This document shows positions 1 to 7,671 of a stretch of DNA of 40,144 nt, piece by piece. The translations under genes were made by a program, and so were the position numbers. Numbering within the stretch: the first letter of the stretch is position 1; every line of letters begins with the position of its first letter. Origin of the DNA: Streptomyces caeruleatus. GTDB lineage: Bacteria; Actinomycetota; Actinomycetes; Streptomycetales; Streptomycetaceae. The notes under the pieces were generated by a model. It was not told the DNA's origin and made no database searches. It saw only the letters and a list, made by a program, of their open reading frames with translations. The stretch lies in NCBI RefSeq assembly GCF_001514235.1, contig NZ_KQ948951.1, positions 1-40,144 on the forward strand. Direction: 5' to 3'.

Positions 1-2621
1 TCGATCGCCGAGCTCCGGCCCACCACCGCAGACCAGTCCACCGGGACACCGTGGGTGTGCAACCGGGCGACGGCGGTCAGCAATTGCTCGGACTCGTTCT
101 CACCCCGGCGCAAAGTCCCCGTCACAACCGCCGACGGGTGGGACTCGAACAGCGTCTCTTCCAGACTGGGAACCAACACCGGATGAGGACTGACCTCCAC
201 GAACGTCCCGTATCCAGCCGCGGCCAGCACCCGCGTGGTGTCGGCCATCCTCACCGTCTCCCGCGCGTTGCGGTACCAATACTCCGCACCCAGCTCACGA
301 GTGTCCGTCAGCTCACCGGTCACGGTGGAGTAGAACGCGACACGGCTTTCCCCTGGAACAATCCCCGACAGGGACTCGATCAGTTCGTCCCTGATCCGCT
401 CCACATGCACGGAATGTCCCGCGCCGTCCGCGGCCATCCGGCGGACCCGGAAGCCCTCCGCCTCGCCCGCCGCGACCAGTTCGGCCACCGCCTCGACGTC
501 GCCGGACACCACCACCCACGAGAGCCCGTTGACCGCCGCGACGGACAGCCGTCCCTCCCACCGGGCGAGCAGCGATTCCACCTCGGCCAGCGGCAGCCGT
601 ACCGACGCCATTCCGCCCCGCCCGGACAGCGCCTTGACGAACAGACGGCTGCGGACGGCGATGATCCTGGCGGCATCCTCCAGCGACAGTCCGCCCGCCA
701 CGCACGCCGCGGCGATCTCCCCCTGCGAGTGGCCCACCACAGCGGCAGGCGTCACGCCCAGCGACTGCCACAGGTGCGCCAGCGACACCATCACCGCCCA
801 CAACACCGGCTGCACCACATCTGTCCGCTCCAGTGCCGCCTGGTCCCCCAGCACCTCCAGCAGATCCCACTCCACGAAGGGCGCCAACGCCTGGGCGCAC
901 TCCCCTATCCGCTCCGCGAACACCGGCGAGACCGCGAGCAGCCCCTGGGCCATCCCGACCCACTGTGAACCCTGGCCGGGGAACACGAACACCACACCAC
1001 GCCCGTCGGCCGTGCCCTGGCCGGTCACCACACCCGCACCAGGCGCCCCGGACGCCAACCCGGCCAGCCCCGCGATCAACTCGTCCCGGTCGGCGCCCAG
1101 AACCACCGCCCGATGCTCCAGACCCGCCCGGGTCGACACCAGCGCCGCACCCACACCCACCAGGTCCAGCCCCGCAGCCGCCTCCACATACGCCGCCAGC
1201 CGCCGCGCCTGCTCCCGCAACGCAGACTCCGACCGCCCCGACACCACCCACGGCACCACCGACGACAACACCACCGGCCCGGACGACTCCGCAGGCTCCC
1301 CGTCAGGGACCCGCACGGGCGCTTCCGCCAGTACCAGGTGGCAGTTCGTTCCGCCCATCCCGAACGCGCTCACCCCGGCCACCAGTCGCCGGGACCGCTC
1401 GGGCCAGTCCGCGAGCTGGGTGTGCACGCGCAGGTGAAGCTCGTCCAGCGGGATGTCGGGGTTGGCTTCCACGAAGTTGAGGCTGGGCGGGAGCAGGCGG
1501 TGCCGGAGGCTCAGTACCACCTTGAGCATGCCTGTGATGCCGGCCGCGCCCTCCAGGTGACCCACGTTGGTCTTGACGGAGCCGACCAGCAGCGGGGAGT
1601 CGGCCGGACGCCGGGTGCCGAGCGCGGCGCCGAGCGCGGCGGCCTCGATCGGATCGCCGACCTTGGTACCTGTGCCGTGCAGTTCGACGTACTGCACCTC
1701 GGTGGGATCCACCGAGGCTCGCTGGTACGCCTCTTGGATGACGTCTGTCTGGGCCGAGCGGCTGGGGACGGTCAGGCCACTGCCGTCGCCGTCGCCTTCG
1801 CCCTCGTTGTTGACGGCGCCACCGGCGATGACGCAGTAGATCTTGTCGCCGGCGGCGAGAGCGTCGGCCAGTTTCTTCAGGACGACCACGGCGCCGCCTT
1901 CACCGCGGGCGTAGCCGTTGGCCCTGGCGTCGAACGTGTGGCAGCGCCCGTCCGGTGAGAGTGCCCCGATCTTCCACGCGCTGACGGTGCTCTCGGCCAG
2001 GATGTTGACGGTGACCCCGCCCGCGATGGCCAGGGTGGACTCGCCGCGCCGCAGACTCTCGCAGGCCATGTGGACGGCGACCAGGGACGAGGACTGCGCG
2101 GTGTCCACCGTCAGGCTCGGTCCGCGCAGTCCGAGGAAACGCGAGACGCGGTTGGCGATGATCGCGCGGCTGGACCCGGTCAGGGTGTGCTGGCCGATCG
2201 TCTCCTGTCCGAGACGGCCCATCAGGACGGCGTAGTCGTCCCCCATCGCGCCGACGAATACGCCCGTACGGCTGCCGCGCAGGGTCGCCGGGACGATCCG
2301 TGTGTCCTCCAGAGCCTCCCAGCTCAGTTCCAGCAGGAGCCGCTGTCGCGGGTCCATCGCCACGGCCTCTTTCGGGGAGATCCCGAAGAAGTCCGCGTCG
2401 AAGTGGTCTATCTGGTCGAGGAACCCGCCACGGCGGGGGGAGTGCGTGTCGCCGACCCACCGGTCGTGCGGCGCTTCACCGATCGCGTCGACGCCGTCGC
2501 GCAGCAGCCGCCAGAACTCGGCCGGACCGGCCGCTTTCGGCAGGCGGCAGGACAGGCCGACGACGGCTATCTCGCCGGCATCGGCCTTACCGTCCGTGAG
2601 TGCTGCGTCAACACCATTCAT
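1..2621 (-). CDS. Modular PKS loading protein, KSQ-AT (3' end outside window)
   Basis: The protein starts at ATG 2621 behind an AAGGGG ribosome site and runs off the left edge after 873 codons. Residues about 16-445 are a ketosynthase. Its active-site motif is DTAQSSSL with Gln at 176 where condensing enzymes have Cys. HGTGTKVGDP and the VKTNVGH motif keep the two His residues. By family knowledge such KSQ domains decarboxylate a malonyl-type group on the ACP to make the starter. An acyltransferase follows, with Ser632 in GHSQGE and His736. The specificity motif reads GAGHS, neither HAFH (malonyl) nor YASH (methylmalonyl), so the substrate is unclear; an alkylmalonyl unit is possible. The translation ends in the VPVDWSAV post-AT linker, so ACP and any extension modules lie beyond the edge. 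Transcribed leftwards from its own control region. Confidence 0.93.
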   Translation of the reverse strand, partial: MNGVDAALTDGKADAGEIAVVGLSCRLPKAAGPAEFWRLLRDGVDAIGEAPHDRWVGDTHSPRRGGFLDQIDHFDADFFGISPKEAVAMDPRQRLLLELSWEALEDTRIVPATLRGSRTGVFVGAMGDDYAVLMGRLGQETIGQHTLTGSSRAIIANRVSRFLGLRGPSLTVDTAQSSSLVAVHMACESLRRGESTLAIAGGVTVNILAESTVSAWKIGALSPDGRCHTFDARANGYARGEGGAVVVLKKLADALAAGDKIYCVIAGGAVNNEGEGDGDGSGLTVPSRSAQTDVIQEAYQRASVDPTEVQYVELHGTGTKVGDPIEAAALGAALGTRRPADSPLLVGSVKTNVGHLEGAAGITGMLKVVLSLRHRLLPPSLNFVEANPDIPLDELHLRVHTQLADWPERSRRLVAGVSAFGMGGTNCHLVLAEAPVRVPDGEPAESSGPVVLSSVVPWVVSGRSESALREQARRLAAYVEAAAGLDLVGVGAALVSTRAGLEHRAVVLGADRDELIAGLAGLASGAPGAGVVTGQGTADGRGVVFVFPGQGSQWVGMAQGLLAVSPVFAERIGECAQALAPFVEWDLLEVLGDQAALERTDVVQPVLWAVMVSLAHLWQSLGVTPAAVVGHSQGEIAAACVAGGLSLEDAARIIAVRSRLFVKALSGRGGMASVRLPLAEVESLLARWEGRLSVAAVNGLSWVVVSGDVEAVAELVAAGEAEGFRVRRMAADGAGHSVHVERIRDELIESLSGIVPGESRVAFYSTVTGELTDTRELGAEYWYRNARETVRMADTTRVLAAAGYGTFVEVSPHPVLVPSLEETLFESHPSAVVTGTLRRGENESEQLLTAVARLHTHGVPVDWSAVVGRSSAI

Positions 2622-2864
2622 CGCTGCCCCTTGCCGACAAGACCTGGGTGGATTCGCGCTTTTGGGAGTAAACATGTGGGCCGGATCGGCTCCGTAGGTT
2701 CGCCAGCCCAAAACACCGAGCTGATCCTGCGTTCAAGAGCCGAGCAGGCCCGCCGCCTGGGAGTGGCCGTCAATACCGACGGGGCGGAGCGGGGCTCGCC
2801 AAGCGGGCACGAGCGCGTCGCGCCGGGCGGGATCAGCTTCGATCCCGGCGCTGTCGCACCTCTG
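2622..2864 (-). promoter_or_regulatory. Probable promoter/leader region of the KSQ loading gene
   Basis: Non-coding gap directly upstream of the loading PKS. A good ribosome site (AAGGGG) lies 6 nt before the ATG. The gap is long and less GC-rich near 2640-2720 than the genes around it, as expected of a promoter. I could not identify a convincing -35/-10 pair. Everything further upstream is tandem repeat and the end of the KAS III gene. Confidence 0.5.
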
Positions 2865-2984
2865 TGCCGTCACCGTTCTCACGGCACACCCCAGTGCCGT
2901 CACCGTTGTCACGGCACACCCCAGTGCCGTCACCGTTGTCACGGCACACCCCAGTGCCGTCACCGTTCTCGCGGCGCACAAGAT
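2865..2984. repeat. Four tandem 30-bp repeats with internal dyad
   Basis: Units start at 2865, 2895, 2925 and 2955. Copies 2 and 3 are identical; copy 1 differs by one base, and copy 4 drifts in its second half. Each unit has arms TGCCGT and ACGGCA around a 10-nt centre; allowing one mismatch the arms extend to TGCCGTnAC/GTnACGGCA. The array sits in the gap between the KAS III stop and the loading-PKS start. It could be a cluster of operator sites or simply an unstable minisatellite. Confidence 0.9.
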
Positions 2985-3012
2985 CCCGAACATGCGGGCA
3001 GGCACCGCCGAT

Positions 3013-3047
3013 GCCCTCCGTGCGGATCCCGTCCGCCCCCGGAGGGC
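3013..3047 (-). terminator. Possible terminator of the extender-unit operon
   Basis: An 8-bp inverted repeat (gccctccg at 3013-3020, cggagggc at 3040-3047) with a 19-nt loop lies shortly downstream of the KAS III stop codon. There is no U-tract, which is common in Streptomyces terminators. The long loop keeps confidence low. Confidence 0.35.
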
Positions 3048-3093
3048 CTTCTTCCGCGTCGCCCCGGAGCCCCGGAGCCCCGGAGGTTCGAGT

Positions 3094-4089
3094 TCAGCGT
3101 GTTTCGATGTGCCGCCAACGCAGCAGACAGTGCCCGGTCGACATACCCCCACCGAACGAGGTCAGCACAACGAGATCCCCGTCGTTCAGCGCACCCTCGC
3201 GATGTGCGGCATCCAAAGTCACCGGCACAGACGCGCTGCCGACATTGCCGTAGCGCTCCACGGTGCGGTGCAGGCGGGCGTTGGGGAATCCGGACTGCTT
3301 GTCCAGTTCGTCGAGGAGTGCGCCGTTGGGCTGGTGGGGGACGATGTGGCTGACTTCGGTGGGCGGGACTCCGGCCTCTTTCACGAGGTGGGCGAGTGCC
3401 GGCGGTATGTGTTCGAGGACGAATTCCCGGACGAGTCGGCCTTCCATCCGGAAGAAGTGCCCGCCGTCGTCCACTGTCTGGTAGGAGGCTGGCCTGCGGG
3501 TTCCGCCGGCCTCGATGCGGATGAGCCGCTGGAGGTCGCCGCGTGCCGCCAGGTCGATGCGCTGGATGCCGTAGTCGTCGCCGACCTGTCCGACGACGAC
3601 CGCGCCGGCGCCATCGCCGAGCAGGGTGGCGGTGCGGCGGTCGCTGAAGTCCAGTGACCGGGAGTACAGGTCGGCGGCGACGACGAGCACGCGTCGGCCT
3701 GAGCGTTCGGCGATGAGGCCCTGGGCGAGGGCCAGCGCGTAGACGAAGCCGCTGCAGACGACGTTGACGTCGAACGCGGCGGCGCGCCGGGCGCCCAGGA
3801 GGTGCTGGACGAGGTAGGCGGTCGGCGGTTGCGGGGAGTCCGGTGTGGACGTCGACACGATGATCATGTCGATGTCGTCGGGGGTCAGTCCGGCGGAGTC
3901 CAGCGCGGCGCGGGCGGCGTGGGCGGCGAGGTCGGAGGTGGCCTCGTCGGCGGCGGCGAACCTCCGTGCCTCGATCTTCGTCTTGGTGACGATCCAGTCC
4001 TCGTTGACGGCGACGCGCTCCGCGATCTCCGCGTTGGAGACCTCGTTCTCCGGCAGGTACGAACCAATTCCCAGGATGCCGACGGGCAT
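3094..4089 (-). CDS. 3-oxoacyl-ACP synthase III (KAS III / FabH-like)
   Basis: 331 residues, normal for the family. It starts at ATG 4089 after AAGGAGA. The Cys-His-Asn triad is intact: Cys112 in NVVCSGF, His252 in VPHQPN, Asn282 in YGNVGSA. Family members condense an acyl-CoA starter with a malonyl unit. As last gene of an operon with a 3-hydroxyacyl-CoA dehydrogenase and a CCR, it probably makes the 3-oxoacyl intermediate that becomes the alkyl side chain of the extender. Known parallels are FabH-type genes beside ccr in clusters using butyl-, hexyl- or isobutylmalonyl-CoA. The acyl chain cannot be read from sequence. It is separated from the dehydrogenase gene by 57 bp. Confidence 0.92.
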   Translation of the reverse strand: MPVGILGIGSYLPENEVSNAEIAERVAVNEDWIVTKTKIEARRFAAADEATSDLAAHAARAALDSAGLTPDDIDMIIVSTSTPDSPQPPTAYLVQHLLGARRAAAFDVNVVCSGFVYALALAQGLIAERSGRRVLVVAADLYSRSLDFSDRRTATLLGDGAGAVVVGQVGDDYGIQRIDLAARGDLQRLIRIEAGGTRRPASYQTVDDGGHFFRMEGRLVREFVLEHIPPALAHLVKEAGVPPTEVSHIVPHQPNGALLDELDKQSGFPNARLHRTVERYGNVGSASVPVTLDAAHREGALNDGDLVVLTSFGGGMSTGHCLLRWRHIETR

Positions 4090-4146
4090 GCCAATCTCCT
4101 TGTGAACAGTCGGGGGCTCGCGCGGACCGTCGGGGCCCGGGAGCGG

Positions 4147-5019
4147 TCAATCCCGGTAGTTGTGGAAGCCGATCCCGGTCTTCTTGCCCAGCATTCCGGC
4201 CTCGACCATGCGTGACAGGAGAGGGGGCGGGGCGTGGAGCGGTTCCTTGTACTCGTCGTACAGGCTGTTCGCGACTTGGGCGATGACGTCGAGGCCGATG
4301 AGGTCGACCAGCGCCAGCGGTCCCATGGGGTGTCCGCAGCCGCCCGCCATGGCCCGGTCGATGTCGGTGGCCGAGGCGACGCCCGCCTCGACCATGCGGA
4401 CGGCGGACAGCAGGTAGGGCACCAGCAGTGTGTTGACCAGGAAGCCCGCGCGGTCGGGTGCGTGGATGACCTGTTTGCCGAGGGCGTCGCCGAGGAACTC
4501 CTCGGCCCGGCGTACCGTCTCGTCGTCGGTGAGCAGGGTGGGGACCAGTTCGGCGAGCGGCATGGCGGGTGCCGGGTTGAACAGGTGGGTGCCGATGACT
4601 TTGGCGGGCCGTGAGGTGGCGCGGGCGAGGCGGGTGATGGGGAGCGACGAGGTGACCGAGGCGAGGACGGCGTCGTCGTCGGTGACGGTCCGGTCCAGTG
4701 CGGTGAAGATCTCCCGTTTGAGGGGTTCTTGTTCCGGCGCGCACTCCACGACGATCCGGCAGTCGTGGAGTGCGCCGAGGTCGGTGGTGAACGAGGTGTG
4801 GGAGAGTGCCTCCTTGCGGTCGGTCTCGGTCATGCGGCCCTTGCGCACGCTGCGGTCGAGTGAGGTGGCCAGGCGTTCGCGGGCGCTGTCGGTCGAGGTT
4901 TCGCGGCGTCCGTAGACCACGACGTCGAGCCCTCGGACGGCGCAGAGTTCGGCGACGCCGGTGCCCATCACCCCACAGCCGACGACTCCGACGCGGCTGA
5001 GCCACTCGGGCGGGTTCAT
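4147..5019 (-). CDS. 3-hydroxyacyl-CoA dehydrogenase (HbdA-like)
   Basis: 290 residues, the usual size for single-domain 3-hydroxybutyryl-CoA dehydrogenases. The N-terminal NAD site GCGVMGTGVAE is at about residues 14-24. The substrate-binding segment THLFNPAPAMPLAE is near 144-157. The C-terminal helical domain ends with the typical GKKTGIGFHNY. Its ATG overlaps the CCR stop codon (ATGA), so the two are translationally coupled. Inferred role: reduction of the 3-oxoacyl thioester from the KAS III to the 3-hydroxyacyl form before dehydration and reductive carboxylation. No enoyl-CoA hydratase is in the window, so that step would come from primary metabolism. A second, more distant member of the family (fkbK, 33.6 kb) serves methoxymalonyl synthesis. 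Confidence 0.92.
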   Translation of the reverse strand: MNPPEWLSRVGVVGCGVMGTGVAELCAVRGLDVVVYGRRETSTDSARERLATSLDRSVRKGRMTETDRKEALSHTSFTTDLGALHDCRIVVECAPEQEPLKREIFTALDRTVTDDDAVLASVTSSLPITRLARATSRPAKVIGTHLFNPAPAMPLAELVPTLLTDDETVRRAEEFLGDALGKQVIHAPDRAGFLVNTLLVPYLLSAVRMVEAGVASATDIDRAMAGGCGHPMGPLALVDLIGLDVIAQVANSLYDEYKEPLHAPPPLLSRMVEAGMLGKKTGIGFHNYRD

Positions 5020-6365
5020 CGCGCACCTGCCGCGGCGGCCCGCTGGAACAGGGTGATGCGGTCCTCCCCGATGGCGGCGCGCCGCTGCGGGTCGGTGATG
5101 CCGGTGCCGGGTTCGGGGGCGAGGCAGAGCACGCCGACCTTCCCCGCGTGCGCGTTGGTCTGGACCAGTCGGGCGGCCTCGCCGACCGCCTCCAGCGGGT
5201 GGACCTCGCTGAGCGCCGGCTGGAGCCTGCCGAGCGACAGGAGCCGGTTGCACTCGGCGTGTTCCTGGAGGTTGGAGGAGTGGCTGCCGACGATCCGCTT
5301 GAGCCGCATCCACAGGTAGCGGTTGTCGAAAGAGTGGTCGTAGCCGCTGCTCGATCCGCAGGTGACGACCGTGCCGCCGCGGCGGACCACGAAGACGGAG
5401 ATCCCGAACGTGGCTCGCCCCACGTGGTCGAAGGCGATGTGCGGGTCCTCGCCGACCTCGCGCCGGATGATCGACCCCAGCCGCTTGCCCACCTCGATGG
5501 TCTGCTCGGGGGTGGGCCGGCCGTCCGCCGGCATGCCCAGTTCGTTGCGGTCGATCACCACGTCGCAGCCCAGTTCGCGGGCCAGGTCGACCTTCTCCGG
5601 CGAGCTGACCACGCCGACGGCGATGCCGCCGCCGTTGCGCACGAGCTGCGCCGCGTACGCGCCGAGACCGCCGGCGGCGCCCCAGATCAGCACCACGTCG
5701 CCCTGCTTCATGCGCGCGCCGCGGTCGCTGACCAGCATCCGGTAGGCGGTGTTCGCGCACAGCGGGTTGCTCGCCGCCTCCTCCCACGTCAGGTGCGCCG
5801 GCTTGGCCGCCAGTTGGCTCGCGCGCACCACCGCGTAGTGGGCGAGTCCACCGAAGTTGGTTTCGAACCCCCACGCCCGCTGGTCCTCGCCGAGGATCCC
5901 GTCGGCGTGCGCGATCGGCTCCTCGCCGTCGACGTGCATCGGGCTGACCACCACGTGGTCGCCGGTCTTCCACCGGCGGACGCCGGACCCGGTGCGGACG
6001 ACCACGCCGGCCGCGTCGGACCCGATCACGTGGTAGGGCTGGTCGTGCCTGGCCTCCCAGCCGCCCCGGCGGCCGAGCTGGCGCAGGAACCTGAACGTCG
6101 GGATCGGCTCGAACATCGCCGACCAGACGGTGTTGTAGTTGATCGAGCTGGCCATCACCGCGACGAGCACCTCGTCCGGCGCGAGTTCGGGCATCGGTAC
6201 GTGTCCGACCCGCAGCGACTTCCGTACGTCCTTGTCGGCGACGCCGTCGAACATGTCCACGTCCTCGGCGCGCAGGTGCGCGGCGAGGTACTCGGGCGGC
6301 AGCGCGATGCGCTCCAGCTCCTCCGGCGGGGCGCCGGCCAAGACGGCCTCGGACAGTGTGTCCAT
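5016..6365 (-). CDS. ccr: Crotonyl-CoA carboxylase/reductase (CCR family)
   Basis: 449 residues, full family length; ATG 6365 is preceded by AAGGAGG. CCRs reductively carboxylate 2-enoyl-CoA with NADPH and CO2, giving alkylmalonyl-CoA. The four residues known to form the CO2 pocket in the Kitasatospora enzyme (N81, F170, E171, H365) appear here as N78, F167, E168 and H362, so carboxylation is expected. The Rossmann motif WGAAGGLGAYAAQ lies at 228-240. Two stretches near the acyl site differ from the common ethylmalonyl-type enzyme as I recall it: SNPLCANTAYR instead of a GLVNSTAYR-like segment, and GSHSSN instead of GSHFAN. This suggests a reshaped pocket, perhaps for a longer or branched chain. 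It couples to the downstream dehydrogenase gene by ATGA overlap. Confidence 0.94.
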   Translation of the reverse strand: MDTLSEAVLAGAPPEELERIALPPEYLAAHLRAEDVDMFDGVADKDVRKSLRVGHVPMPELAPDEVLVAVMASSINYNTVWSAMFEPIPTFRFLRQLGRRGGWEARHDQPYHVIGSDAAGVVVRTGSGVRRWKTGDHVVVSPMHVDGEEPIAHADGILGEDQRAWGFETNFGGLAHYAVVRASQLAAKPAHLTWEEAASNPLCANTAYRMLVSDRGARMKQGDVVLIWGAAGGLGAYAAQLVRNGGGIAVGVVSSPEKVDLARELGCDVVIDRNELGMPADGRPTPEQTIEVGKRLGSIIRREVGEDPHIAFDHVGRATFGISVFVVRRGGTVVTCGSSSGYDHSFDNRYLWMRLKRIVGSHSSNLQEHAECNRLLSLGRLQPALSEVHPLEAVGEAARLVQTNAHAGKVGVLCLAPEPGTGITDPQRRAAIGEDRITLFQRAAAAGAR

Positions 6366-6392
6366 GGTGTCCTCCTTCGAACTCTCGACCGG

Positions 6393-7586
6393 CTAGATGA
6401 GGATGAGCGACGGGCGTTTGCCCCAGAGGGCGAGGCTGTAGTCCTCCAGCAGGGTGGGCCCGTGGAACGAGACGTGGCGGCTGCCGACGCCGAGGTCGCG
6501 CCAGTAGCGCTGGAGCGGATTGCTCAACGCGAAGCCACGCGTTCCGCTGATGTCGAGGAGCTTTTCCATGCCCTGGCGGGCGAGTTGGACCGACGTGGAG
6601 GCGTGCATCCTGAGGTCGGCGCGTTCCAGCCACGGGACGGGTTCCTCGTAGGCGACGCCGTCGAGCCGGCCCATGGCGTGCATGAGGTGGAGCATGCTGC
6701 TGTCGATCAGGTGCGCCGCTTCGGCGAACCACAGGCGGATGCCCGCTGATTCGACGGCGCCGTTGACCCGGTAGTCGGTCTGCGCGTCCTTGGGGAGCGA
6801 GTCCTTCAGGAGCGTCTCCCGAACGACGTCGAGGGCGCCCTGGGCGGCGCCGACCAGCGCCGCGAGTGTCGTCAGGCTGGCCTGGACGAAGTAGGTGGGC
6901 CGGTCGTCCTCGTCGAGGGCGAGTACCTCGGCGACGCGGAACTGCCGGGTCCGGTGTTCGGGGACGAACACGTTGTCGATGACGAGCCCGTGCGTTCCCG
7001 TGCCGCCCATGCCGGTCACGTTCCAGCTCCGTTCGACCGTCACGTCGCTCATCGGCATCATGCAGCTGAACACGTGGTCCTCGTCGCCTCTCTTGACCGG
7101 GATCGCGCTCACGAGCGCCCAGTCGGAGATCTCGGCTCCCGTCGCGTAGCGGCAGTACCCGGAGAGCAGGAAGCCGCCCTCTGTCGGTGTCGCCACAGAT
7201 CTGGTCTGGTCCACGGCGGTGGACAGCATCAGCGTGTCCGGCCGGCCGTCGAAGGCCTCCGCCATCGCCGCCTCCGAGACCACGTTGCAGAGCATCGTCG
7301 ACGCCGCCTCGGCCGCGACGACCCATCCCGCCGACGCACATCCCCTGGCCACCGCCGCGATGACGCGCGCCTGGGCGGACAGGTTGAGGTCGTGGCCGCC
7401 GAACTTCGCCGGGGTCGTCAGCCGGAAGAGGCCCGCGTCGCGCAGCGCCGTCACGACCTCGGGCGCGAGGGTGGAGTCGTGTTCGGAGCGTGCGGAGTGG
7501 GAGCGCAGCATCGGGATGAGTTCGTGGGCCTTCGCGAGCGGGTCGTCCGGGGCGGCCGGCTCCGGGGCGGCGGAGTCTGCGGTCAT
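6393..7586 (-). CDS. Acyl-CoA-dehydrogenase-fold flavoprotein (type 2 C-domain; possible flavin monooxygenase)
   Basis: 397 residues; ATG 7586 follows AGGAGAAG. The fold is acyl-CoA dehydrogenase-like: an N-terminal helical part, a central beta-domain (GFLLSGYCRYATGAEISDW, WNVTGMGGTGTHG) and a helical C-domain. The C-terminus, NPLQRYWRDLGVGSRH, resembles the type-2 C-domain (PF08028) of HpaB/HsaA-like flavin monooxygenases and sugar nitrososynthases. I see no counterpart of the EG(S/T)SEI catalytic base of true dehydrogenases. Two roles are plausible: desaturation of an extender precursor, as proposed for TcsD in FK506, or oxygenation of a carbon or of the amine made by the neighbouring aminotransferase. 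The motifs lean towards oxygenation. No flavin reductase gene is in the window. The CCR gene starts 27 bp downstream. Confidence 0.8.
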   Translation of the reverse strand: MTADSAAPEPAAPDDPLAKAHELIPMLRSHSARSEHDSTLAPEVVTALRDAGLFRLTTPAKFGGHDLNLSAQARVIAAVARGCASAGWVVAAEAASTMLCNVVSEAAMAEAFDGRPDTLMLSTAVDQTRSVATPTEGGFLLSGYCRYATGAEISDWALVSAIPVKRGDEDHVFSCMMPMSDVTVERSWNVTGMGGTGTHGLVIDNVFVPEHRTRQFRVAEVLALDEDDRPTYFVQASLTTLAALVGAAQGALDVVRETLLKDSLPKDAQTDYRVNGAVESAGIRLWFAEAAHLIDSSMLHLMHAMGRLDGVAYEEPVPWLERADLRMHASTSVQLARQGMEKLLDISGTRGFALSNPLQRYWRDLGVGSRHVSFHGPTLLEDYSLALWGKRPSLILI

Positions 7587-7671
7587 GGTTTCTTCTCCTA
7601 GGGAGGTGTCGGAGTTCTGCGTGCTGGTGTTCCGCGAAGAGCCGAGCGCCAGGGCGCCTGGGGCCGATGCC

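Noticed and set aside
2865..2984. CRISPR array
   Set aside because: The 30-bp units are directly adjacent with no spacers, and no cas-like genes are near.
2960..5026. A 688-residue minus-strand frame
   Set aside because: Arg/Pro-rich shadow over the KAS III and 3-hydroxyacyl-CoA dehydrogenase genes; the real proteins are in other frames with ribosome sites and motifs.
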